A program made the translations under genes and the position numbers. A DNA stretch of 64,000 nt from Promicromonosporaceae bacterium (GTDB lineage Bacteria > Actinomycetota > Actinomycetes > Actinomycetales > Cellulomonadaceae), in contig WRHK01000014.1 in NCBI GenBank assembly GCA_009783295.1, forward strand, positions 1 to 64,000, read 5' to 3'. Below are positions 10,610-17,607 of this stretch, one piece after another. How positions within the stretch are numbered: the first letter of the stretch is position 1; every line of letters begins with the position of its first letter. The notes beneath the pieces were generated by a model that saw only the letters and a list, made by a program, of their open reading frames with translations, made no database searches and was not told where the DNA came from.

Positions 10610-11500
10610 TCACCCGAAGCGCCCCTCCACGTAGGCGGCAGTCCGCCCGTCCTGCGGGCTGCCGAACATCGCCGCGGTGTCGCCGTGCTCGACGATCACG
10701 CCGGGCGTGCCCTGCTCGGCGAGGAAGAACGCGCACTGCTGCGACACGCGCGCGGCCTGCTGCATGTTGTGGGTGACGATCACGATGGTCACCTCGTGCT
10801 GCAGGGTCTGCATGGTCTCCTCGATGACGCGCGTGGACGTCGGGTCGAGGGCGGAGCACGGCTCGTCCATGAGCAGCACGCGCGGGCGCACCGCGAGCGA
10901 GCGCGCGATGCAGAGGCGCTGCTGCTGGCCGCCGGACAGGCCGCCGCCCGGCTGGTGGAGGCGGTCCTTGACCTCGTTCCACAGGCCCGAGCGGATCAGC
11001 GACTCCTCGACGAGCTGCCCCCTGGCGGACGCCGAGGCCCGCACGCCCGTGAGCTTGAGCCCGGCGAGCACGTTCTCGCGGATGGACATCGCAGGGAACG
11101 GGTTGGGCTTCTGGAACACCATGCCCACCTCGCGGCGGGCCTGCGTGAGGCGGCGCTGCGGGTCGTAGAGGTCGTGGCCGTCGAGCAGCACCTCGCCACC
11201 CATCTGGGCGCCGGGCACCAGCTCGTGCATGCGGTTGAGGATGCGCAGGAACGTCGACTTGCCGCAGCCCGAGGGGCCGATGAGCGCCGTGACCTGCCCG
11301 GGCAGCATGGTGAGCGACACGCGGTCGAGCACCTGGCGGGCGCCGAACCACGCCGAGACGTTGCGCGCGTCGAGCGTCGCGAGGTTGCGTGGCACCAGCG
11401 CGGGCGGCAGGGCGCCGGGCACGCCCTCGGCGACGACGACGGGGGCGGGCAGGATGCCGCCGGCCGGCGGCACCGGCGGGAGGATCTGGGTGTCGCTCAC
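10610..11500 (-). CDS. pstB: Phosphate ABC transporter ATP-binding protein
   Basis: ATPase of the high-affinity phosphate importer, 296 residues. It has Walker [10 protein letters not shown] from 75, the Q-loop QKPNPFP typical of PstB (130-136), signature LSGGQ at 188-192 and Walker B MDEP at 211-214 followed by CSALDP. A 40-residue Pro/Ala-rich N-terminal extension precedes the ABC domain. The GTG start overlaps the LPWTG gene stop by 4 bases. Its position is unusual: it lies more than 10 kb from pstC and pstA, behind surface-protein genes, although on the same strand. No phoU is present nearby. Confidence 0.93.
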   Translation of the reverse strand: MSDTQILPPVPPAGGILPAPVVVAEGVPGALPPALVPRNLATLDARNVSAWFGARQVLDRVSLTMLPGQVTALIGPSGCGKSTFLRILNRMHELVPGAQMGGEVLLDGHDLYDPQRRLTQARREVGMVFQKPNPFPAMSIRENVLAGLKLTGVRASASARGQLVEESLIRSGLWNEVKDRLHQPGGGLSGGQQQRLCIARSLAVRPRVLLMDEPCSALDPTSTRVIEETMQTLQHEVTIVIVTHNMQQAARVSQQCAFFLAEQGTPGVIVEHGDTAAMFGSPQDGRTAAYVEGRFG

Positions 11501-12291
11501 GCGGAGACCTGCTCCTTCTGGTCAGGGGTGGGTGCGCCGCTGCGTCGTCGGGCGAGCGCGCGGGAGCCGGCGACGGCGGCCGCCGCGACCGCGACGATCC
11601 CCGCGAGCAGGCCGATGCCGGTCCACGGCAGGTGCGACCCGGACGCCGAGCCGGCGGGCTTCCTGCCGACGTTCGACAGGTCGGTGTTCTGGGGCTTCCA
11701 CACGACGTTGGGGTAGACCTTGGTGTTCGCGGGCGACTCGAGCGTGCCCGTGGACATGCCCTTGTTCTCGGCCGAGATGGCCGTCTGGAAGTACCCGAGG
11801 CCGTTGAGGTTCGCGTCCAGGCACACGACCACCATGCGGAAGTTGTCCGCGTGGTTGCCGTGCTGGTTGAGGTAGTCCGCGACGATCGGCAGCGCGAACC
11901 CGTTGGTCTCCTCGTACGACACGGGGCGGCCCTCGGCGTCGAACCGGAAGGACTGCGGGGCGAGCTGGTACTCCTCCCACTCGTCCTCGTTCTTGCCCGT
12001 TCCGGGCACGCGCACGAGCGGCTCCGTGCTGAGCGTGCCCTTCGGGCACTTCTGGTCGACGGCGATGGTGTGCCAGTTGCCGTCGCTGATGAACCCGGTT
12101 CCGGACTTCACGACGTCGGCGTCCTTCGCGTGGTCGAGGTCCACCTTGGTGTCGAAGAAGTAGACGTTCGCGGGGATCAGCGGGCCGTGCGGCCTCGCTT
12201 GCGCGGGGGCCGCGACCAGGCCTGCGGCCGCGAGGCCGAGCGCCCCCGCGACGACGGCGAGGGCCGCGGCGCGGCGGACACGGTGGCTCAT
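11497..12291 (-). CDS. LPxTG-anchored surface protein of the Pst locus
   Basis: 264-residue secreted protein: signal peptide at 1-32 ending APAQA, a globular domain at about 33-205, then the cell-wall sorting signal LPWTG at 221-225. A hydrophobic stretch and a terminal Arg-rich tail complete the signal. A sortase would attach it covalently to peptidoglycan. The globular domain is clearly related to the N-terminal 180 residues of the gene at 13598-15298: both share PHGP, 'SGTG..NW', 'APQS..DA.GR.V.YE..GF.LP.VADYL' and matching cysteines. I do not recognise the domain. It overlaps both neighbours by 4 bases (ATGA upstream, GTGA downstream), tying it to the DUF916 protein and pstB. Confidence 0.8.
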   Translation of the reverse strand: MSHRVRRAAALAVVAGALGLAAAGLVAAPAQARPHGPLIPANVYFFDTKVDLDHAKDADVVKSGTGFISDGNWHTIAVDQKCPKGTLSTEPLVRVPGTGKNEDEWEEYQLAPQSFRFDAEGRPVSYEETNGFALPIVADYLNQHGNHADNFRMVVVCLDANLNGLGYFQTAISAENKGMSTGTLESPANTKVYPNVVWKPQNTDLSNVGRKPAGSASGSHLPWTGIGLLAGIVAVAAAAVAGSRALARRRSGAPTPDQKEQVSA

Positions 12292-13379
12292 CGGACTGCC
12301 TCCTTCTCGGCGCCCTCGCCGGGCACGGCCTCGGCCGCGGCGGCCTGCTGGGCGAGCCAGTAGCGGTTCCAGGCGCGGACCCGGCGGGCGCGCAGCACCA
12401 GCCAGACGACGAGCCCGGCGACCAGCAGCAGCGCGACGGCCTGCCCCCACGACGTCGCCCACAGCACGGACGACCCGTGCACGGTGCCGAGCCCCGGGTC
12501 CTGCCCTGCGGGCGCGGCGACCACCGTGGCCTTGACGTCCACGGGGTTGACGCCCATGACCCACACGCCCTTGATGGTGACGGTCGCCGTCCCCGTCCCG
12601 CCGGGCAGCAGGTCGGTGATCGTGGCGCCCTGCGCGGTGCGGTCCGCGGCCCCGAACGGGCCGGACACCGTGACCGACGGCACCACGCCGACGCGCACGT
12701 TGCCCGTGTTCCGCACCCGGTACGTGACGGTCGCCGTGCCGTGGCCCGCGCCGTTGCCGTGGAACGAGGAGTCGATCTTGTCGACCTCGACGTCCGGGGT
12801 CAGGTCGCCGGAGACGCGCACGTAGACGCGCGCCGCGACGCGCTGGTCGAGCGTGATGGCGGGCGTGCCCTTGCCGGGCGTGCCGACCGCGCGCAGCGCC
12901 GCGACCAGCCCGACCACGTGGTCGCCCGGCTCGGCCGTCTTCGGGATCGTGAGCGTGATCGGCACGATCGTGAAGCCGATCCCGTGGGCCTTGGTCTGCG
13001 GCGGCACCGCCACGGTCTTCGGGGCCTCGACCTTGACCCAGGCCGACTCCTTGCCGCCCTTCGCGCCGGCCGCGTCGGCGCTGAGCCCGCCGGACCGCGT
13101 CTGGACGACGTCGGCGGCGTACGTCTGCAGCGCGATCGGCCGCGAGTCCTGGTTGAGCAGCGCGATGTGGTCGTGGACCACGGAGCCCGGGGCGGCCTGG
13201 ATCGCGAGGAACGGGCGGTCGTCGGGCCGGTCGGCGCCCGCCGGGGCGATGCCGAACGTCACGAGGTCGTGGTCGCCGGCGGCGGGGGCCGCGGCGGCGC
13301 CCGCGGGCCCGCCGAGCAGCAGCACGGCGGGCACCACGACGGCGAGGGCCGTCACGACGCGGCGGATCGGGGCCTGCAT
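12288..13379 (-). CDS. DUF916-type (WxL peptidoglycan-binding) membrane protein
   Basis: 363-residue membrane-anchored surface protein. It starts with a signal peptide (about 1-33). The region FGIAPAG...RPFLAIQAAPGSVVHD...LLNQDSRPIALQTYAADV...GGLSA matches the DUF916 'WxL protein peptidoglycan domain', an Ig-like fold. A second beta-rich domain (VRNTGNVRVGVVPSVTV...) follows. A membrane segment at about 302-320 precedes a basic cytoplasmic tail. The start is set by a GGGAG ribosome binding site. Its stop overlaps the LPWTG gene start. It is preceded by PhoP-box-like repeats and by the terminator of the upstream gene, so it begins its own transcription unit. Known DUF916 proteins work with WxL surface proteins in Firmicutes; the role here is inferred. 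Confidence 0.75.
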   Translation of the reverse strand: MQAPIRRVVTALAVVVPAVLLLGGPAGAAAAPAAGDHDLVTFGIAPAGADRPDDRPFLAIQAAPGSVVHDHIALLNQDSRPIALQTYAADVVQTRSGGLSADAAGAKGGKESAWVKVEAPKTVAVPPQTKAHGIGFTIVPITLTIPKTAEPGDHVVGLVAALRAVGTPGKGTPAITLDQRVAARVYVRVSGDLTPDVEVDKIDSSFHGNGAGHGTATVTYRVRNTGNVRVGVVPSVTVSGPFGAADRTAQGATITDLLPGGTGTATVTIKGVWVMGVNPVDVKATVVAAPAGQDPGLGTVHGSSVLWATSWGQAVALLLVAGLVVWLVLRARRVRAWNRYWLAQQAAAAEAVPGEGAEKEAVR

Positions 13380-13458
13380 CACGTACTCCCGGAGCTGGGG
13401 CGGGCCGCCGGCGGGGCCTGGCGGCGGGGCGCGTGCGCGCCCGGCCCAGCGTCCCCAC

Positions 13459-13502
13459 GACCGGTGAACACGACCGTGCCTTGGGGTGACCAGGGGACGA
13501 AC
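13459..13502 (-). promoter_or_regulatory. PhoP-box-like 11-base repeats before the DUF916 gene
   Basis: On the minus strand, four 11-base units in phase: GTTCGTCCCCT, GGTCACCCCAA, GGCACGGTCGT and GTTCACCGGTC. Units 1, 2 and 4 fit the actinobacterial PhoP direct-repeat pattern (GTTCACC-like). The box ends 79 bases before the start codon. Confidence 0.55.
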
Positions 13503-13527
13503 CGCTCCCTTCCAGCCAGACGGCAGA

Positions 13528-13558
13528 CGGGCGGGGAGGCCCGATGCCTCCCCGCCCG
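13528..13558 (-). terminator. Hairpin terminator after the Ig-repeat secreted protein gene
   Basis: A perfect 13-base stem with a 5-base CCGAT loop: left arm CGGGCGGGGAGGC, right arm GCCTCCCCGCCCG. It lies 40 bases after the stop of the gene at 13598-15298 and upstream of the next PhoP box. There is no T-tract, as is common in actinobacteria. Confidence 0.7.
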
Positions 13559-13597
13559 CCCGGGTGGTGGTGCTGCGTGCGGCCGCGGCCGCTGGGG

Positions 13598-15298
13598 TCA
13601 CATCGCGGTGATGGTCACCAGCGAGGTGTAGCTGCCCGGCTTGACCGACGTCGGGGCGACGAGGCCCAGCACGCCGTGGAACGTGACCGAGCCGATGGAC
13701 TTGCCGCCGGGGTACGTCGCGAACGTCTTCGCCGCGTCGAGGCCCTTGTTGTCGGCCGTGACGGTGACGTCGGTGGCCTGGAGGGCGTTGCCCGCCACCT
13801 GGTCGGCGGCGACGCCGTCGAAGTAGGCGTAGCTGCTCGAGAACGTGTCACCCGTGGCGTTGCGGAACGAGTCCGCGACGATCGTGGCGGCGAAGCCGAG
13901 GTTGCCGGCACGCGTGTCCTTGACCGAGATGCCGGTCAGGTCGGCCGATGCCGCGTACGTGGCGGCGTCGTCGCTCAGCACGGCGGTGCCCAGGTCGACC
14001 GGGTTGTCCGTGGTGAACGGCGTCGTGACCGTGATGGCGCCCGCGGGGATGGCCACGACGGCGTTGAACGGCGCGCTGCCCGGGCCGGCACCCTCGAGGG
14101 ACTGCGCGACGACGGAGGACTGCGAGTCGAGGTACGGCGCCGAGCCGACGAAGCGCGCCTGGAGGGAGTGGTCGCCCGCGCCCAGCGAGCTGATGGTGAA
14201 CGGCGCGACGACGCCCGCGGCGCACGGCGTGGAGCCGATGAGCTGGTCGCCGTCGTAGAACTTCACGGTGCCGTTCGCGGCGCCCTTGGCGGCGGTGACC
14301 GACGCGCCGAGCGTGACGGCCGAGTAGGCCTTGCCCTCGGGGGCCGAGACGGTCAGGGCCGTGGTGGTGGCGACCGGGTTCGCCGTGACCGTCACCGTGG
14401 TGGTGCCGGACGAGGCGCCGAACTGGCCGGCGACGCCGGCGTAGGACGCCGTGATCGTCTGCGAGCCCGCCGGGATGGTCGTGGTGGTCAGCGTGGCGGT
14501 GCCGTTGGCGAGCGTCGCCGTGCCGAGGTCGGTGGTGCCGGCCTTGAAGTCGACGGTACCGGTGGCGGCGGCCGGGGCGACCGTCGCGGTGAGCGTGACG
14601 GAGCCGCCCTCGGTGACGGTGCTCGGCGAGGCGGCGACGGCCGTCGTCGTGGCTGCCGAGTTGTCCGGCAGCGAGGCGTTGGTGGGCGACCAGGTGACGA
14701 TCGGGTAGTTCGGGTCCTCGTAGCCGGTGTCCGACGTCAGCGAGATCGTGCTGGACTTGGCGAGCGTCGAGGCGTGGATCGTCGTCGTGAAGACGCCGAA
14801 CTGGTGGTTGTTGTCGTCCTCGCACACGAGGCCGAACTCGATGTCGGCCGACCCGCCGTTGGCGATGAGGAAGTCGGCGACCTCGGGCAGCGAGAAGCCC
14901 TGGTTGTCCTCGTAGTTCACCGAGCGGCCCTGCGCGTCCACCGTCCACGACTGCGGGGCCACCTGGCCCTCGGGCCAGGTCTCCTGCGCCCCGGCGTTGG
15001 GGAGGCGGTAGATGGGCAGGGTGTTGGTCGAGCCGGCCGGGCAGGCCGTGTCCACGTCGATCGCGGCCCAGTTGGTGCCGGCGAGCTGGCCGGTGCCGGT
15101 CTGGACGATGTCGGCGGTGGTCGCCTTCGTCAGGTCCTCCGCCTTGCTGAGGAAGTAGATCTTGCCCGTGAGCGGCGTCTCGACGCCGTCGGGGCCGTGC
15201 GGGACGGCGGCGGCCGGGGTGGCCGCGAGGACGCCGGCGACGCCGACGACCGCGAGCGTCGCCACACCGGCGACGAGCTGCTTGACGTTCACTGTCAT
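13598..15298 (-). CDS. Secreted Ig-like-repeat surface protein
   Basis: 566-residue secreted protein. After a signal peptide (about 1-31) come three parts. The first (about 32-205) is the same unrecognised domain as in the LPWTG protein. The second is two bacterial Ig-like repeats of the Big_3_5 type (TTTAVAASPSTVTEGGSVTLTA and ATTTALTVSAPEGKAYSAVTL regions). The last (about 385-566) is a beta-rich domain ending in VKPGSYTSLVTITAM. There is no LPxTG or membrane anchor. ATG at 15298 and GTG two codons later are both possible starts; a CAGGAG site suits the GTG better. It follows the PstS-like gene by 31 bases and is probably co-transcribed with it. Confidence 0.75.
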   Translation of the reverse strand: MTVNVKQLVAGVATLAVVGVAGVLAATPAAAVPHGPDGVETPLTGKIYFLSKAEDLTKATTADIVQTGTGQLAGTNWAAIDVDTACPAGSTNTLPIYRLPNAGAQETWPEGQVAPQSWTVDAQGRSVNYEDNQGFSLPEVADFLIANGGSADIEFGLVCEDDNNHQFGVFTTTIHASTLAKSSTISLTSDTGYEDPNYPIVTWSPTNASLPDNSAATTTAVAASPSTVTEGGSVTLTATVAPAAATGTVDFKAGTTDLGTATLANGTATLTTTTIPAGSQTITASYAGVAGQFGASSGTTTVTVTANPVATTTALTVSAPEGKAYSAVTLGASVTAAKGAANGTVKFYDGDQLIGSTPCAAGVVAPFTISSLGAGDHSLQARFVGSAPYLDSQSSVVAQSLEGAGPGSAPFNAVVAIPAGAITVTTPFTTDNPVDLGTAVLSDDAATYAASADLTGISVKDTRAGNLGFAATIVADSFRNATGDTFSSSYAYFDGVAADQVAGNALQATDVTVTADNKGLDAAKTFATYPGGKSIGSVTFHGVLGLVAPTSVKPGSYTSLVTITAM

Positions 15299-15329
15299 GT
15301 CTCCTGGGTGAGTTCAGTCAGTGGGGTGG

Positions 15330-16382
15330 TCAGGACGTGGCGAGGTTGGTCGGCTCGGACGTGGTGCCCTTGCCGCAGACGCCGCCCTTGCTGAGGGACT
15401 GCAGCTGCGGGAAGCCCGCGGCGTTGATGAGGGCCTTGGCCGACGTGCCGCACAGGTAGCCGGACGTGCCGAAGAGCTTGCCGACCCACGGCTTGGTCAG
15501 GTCGGCGGAACGGACCACGACGTAGACCGGGCGCGTCGCGGTGAACGAGTCGCCGCCCTCGACGAGCTTGATCTTCCCGGCGGCCGTCGTGGTGGCGCGG
15601 GCCGTCGAGAACGGGGCGATCGCGTCGGGGTCGTTCGTGATGAGCGACGGGTCGTGCTCCTCGACGATCACGCCGTTGACGGACTGCTTGCCGTTGCTCA
15701 GGTTCGGCGCGACGTTGCCGTTGGCCGCCGTCATGAGCTTGGTGAAGTACTTCAGCGTGCCCGAGCCGCCCTGCGGCATGAGCGCGTTGATCGTGTCGGT
15801 GGAGCCCGCCGAGTTGCCGGGGATGTCGTTCCAGTGCGTGTAGAGGCCCGTGTAGATGCCGAGGACGTCGGCAGCGGAGAGCGTCGCGGGGGCGTGGCTG
15901 CCCGTCGGGGCGACGGCCATCTCGAGGCCGTCGGTCGCGAACGGGAACAGCACCAGCCCGCCGCTGATCTCGTCGGCGGAGAGCGAGTCCGACGACCGGG
16001 CGAAGCTGATGTCCGGGTTGTTCGACGCGCCGTAGAGCAGGCCCTTGCCCGCGCCCGAGCCGTTCGGGCGGTTGATGGGGGCCGAGCCCGGGCGCAGCGT
16101 GATCTGGTCGCCCGTGATGACCTTGCCGGTGCCCGGGTTGGTCGCGTCGAACGAGATCAGGCGCCCGGAGGCGCTGGAGTTGAAGCCGGCCAGCAGGTTG
16201 CCGGCGCTGTTCTTCGCGCCGTCGGCGATGTCGTTCATGACGATCTGGATCGTGTCCGAGCCCACGCCGACGATGTCGTTGGCCTGCGGCGTGACGTCGG
16301 CCGAGGCGGTCGCGGCAGAGGCGACCAGCGCCGCACCGGCGAGGAACGCGGTCGCCGCGGCGGCGACCTTCATGCGCTTCAT
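15330..16382 (-). CDS. PstS-like secreted substrate-binding protein
   Basis: 350-residue secreted protein with a signal peptide ending ASA at about 29. The start of the mature part, DIVGVGSDTIQIVMNDIADG, and later ISFARSSDSLSADE and GLYTHWNDIPG resemble actinobacterial phosphate-type binding proteins of the periplasmic-binding fold. There is no lipobox. The PstS phosphate signature RSDGSGTT, found in the protein at 20255-21991, is absent, so the ligand may not be phosphate. The start MKRMKV is supported by AAAGG at 7 bases. A PhoP-box-like repeat set lies 61 bases upstream and it heads an operon with the Ig-repeat protein. Confidence 0.72.
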   Translation of the reverse strand: MKRMKVAAAATAFLAGAALVASAATASADVTPQANDIVGVGSDTIQIVMNDIADGAKNSAGNLLAGFNSSASGRLISFDATNPGTGKVITGDQITLRPGSAPINRPNGSGAGKGLLYGASNNPDISFARSSDSLSADEISGGLVLFPFATDGLEMAVAPTGSHAPATLSAADVLGIYTGLYTHWNDIPGNSAGSTDTINALMPQGGSGTLKYFTKLMTAANGNVAPNLSNGKQSVNGVIVEEHDPSLITNDPDAIAPFSTARATTTAAGKIKLVEGGDSFTATRPVYVVVRSADLTKPWVGKLFGTSGYLCGTSAKALINAAGFPQLQSLSKGGVCGKGTTSEPTNLATS

Positions 16383-16443
16383 CGAGAAGCCTTTCGCTAG
16401 GGGCAGTGACGGCCGGAACCCGGCCCGTCCTGACGCTCGCCAC

Positions 16444-16487
16444 ACCCGGCGAACACCCCGCGCCCTGACGGTGAACGGGGGACGACT
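16444..16487 (-). promoter_or_regulatory. PhoP-box-like repeats before the PstS-like gene
   Basis: Minus strand, 11-base phase: AGTCGTCCCCC, GTTCACCGTCA, GGGCGCGGGGT, GTTCGCCGGGT. The first two units closely match those upstream of pstC (24242-24263), and the distance to the start codon (61 bases) is also nearly the same. Confidence 0.6.
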
Positions 16488-16539
16488 CCCAGCGGTCCCA
16501 GGGACGACGCCCAGCAGCGCCGCAGCGGACCCGCAGCGC

Positions 16540-17607
16540 TCAGGCGATGTTGGGCAGCAGGCGGGTCGCGAGCTCGCTGGTGAGCCACACGAACACGAGC
16601 AGCACGGGCACGCCGAGCACCCACGTGACCCGGGCGGGAACCCAGCGGCGCGCCAGGCCCACCGCGACGGCCGCCAGGAGCAGGCCCTGGGCGGCCAGGA
16701 GCAGCAGGGGCAGCACGCCGAGGTCGACGCCCATCGGCTTCTCGGCGTCGGGCACCCGCGCGGCCCGGCCGGCGGGCGCGCCGACGGCCTTGCCCTGCAG
16801 CAGCGCGTCGACGTAGAGCGTGTCGCTCGGCGACAGCCCCTGCGTGGGCCCGATGCCCTCGGACGTGACCAGCGTGAGCCGGGAGCCCCCGTCCGCGAGC
16901 GGCACCGGCAGCGGGTCGCCCGTGCGGCGCACGCGCTCGACCCGGTAGCGGAAGACGCCCTGCGACGTCGTGGCCGTGAGCACGTCGCCCGGGTGCAGGT
17001 CCGCGATGCTGCGGAACGGCGCCCCGTAGGTGGCCGCGCGGCCGAGGATCACGCTCGAGCCCCGCTGGCCGGGCAGCGGGCTGCTGCGCAGGTGGCCGGG
17101 GCCGGACTGGGTGTCGCCGGGGGCCGTGCCCTCGACGACGACCTGCTCGAGGTGGATCGCCGGGGCCTGGAGCAGGGCGACGGGCGTGCCGGGGTCGACG
17201 AGCCCGCCGAGCGGGGCCGTCTCCTCCGCCAGCGACAGCCGCAGCTGGTCGCGCAGGTCGTCCTGGGCCCGCTGCTCGGAGACGCCGCCCAGCAGGAAGA
17301 GCTGCAGCAGCGACCACAGGCACAGCGCGGCGACGGCCCACATCGCCGCTGACGCGATCGCCGGGCCCGTGCGGGGCGCGCGCTCGGGGCGCGGCGCCGG
17401 CATCGGGAACGGCGACGGCGGTGCGGGCCGGGGGCCGCCCGGCGCCGGGGGGAGGATGCTCCCCGGCTTCGGCGGCATGCCCTTGCGCGGCACCAGCGTG
17501 CCCGGGGGCGTCCAGCCGCGCGGCGGCCTCCTGCCCGGCGGGGCCGACGGGGTGGCCGACGGCGCGGCGTACGGGTCGGCCGCGGGAGCCGTCGGGGTGG
17601 CCGTCAC
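16540..17607 (-). CDS. Sortase-fold membrane protein lacking the catalytic residues (pseudo-sortase)
   Basis: 355 residues: a Pro-rich cytoplasmic N-terminus (1-80), a membrane segment (about 83-107), a class D/E sortase-like domain (about 145-270), and two more membrane segments (about 297-317 and 327-347). Fold landmarks GPGHLRSSPLPGQ (169-181) and TYGAPF (193-198) are clear. The usual catalytic GHR is GR-A here (Arg190 in place of His). The usual TLTTC is TLVTS (Ser249 in place of Cys). The C-terminal catalytic Arg region reads SDTLYVDA. Transpeptidation is therefore unlikely; binding of sorting signals or scaffolding is possible. The GTG start overlaps the 884-residue protein's stop by 4 bases, placing it last in the pstCAS unit. 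Confidence 0.75.
   Translation of the reverse strand: MTATPTAPAADPYAAPSATPSAPPGRRPPRGWTPPGTLVPRKGMPPKPGSILPPAPGGPRPAPPSPFPMPAPRPERAPRTGPAIASAAMWAVAALCLWSLLQLFLLGGVSEQRAQDDLRDQLRLSLAEETAPLGGLVDPGTPVALLQAPAIHLEQVVVEGTAPGDTQSGPGHLRSSPLPGQRGSSVILGRAATYGAPFRSIADLHPGDVLTATTSQGVFRYRVERVRRTGDPLPVPLADGGSRLTLVTSEGIGPTQGLSPSDTLYVDALLQGKAVGAPAGRAARVPDAEKPMGVDLGVLPLLLLAAQGLLLAAVAVGLARRWVPARVTWVLGVPVLLVFVWLTSELATRLLPNIA

Noticed and set aside
15330-16382. Calling the second binding protein PstS
   Set aside because: It lacks the RSDGSGTT phosphate signature and a lipobox, so only a PstS-like fold can be claimed.
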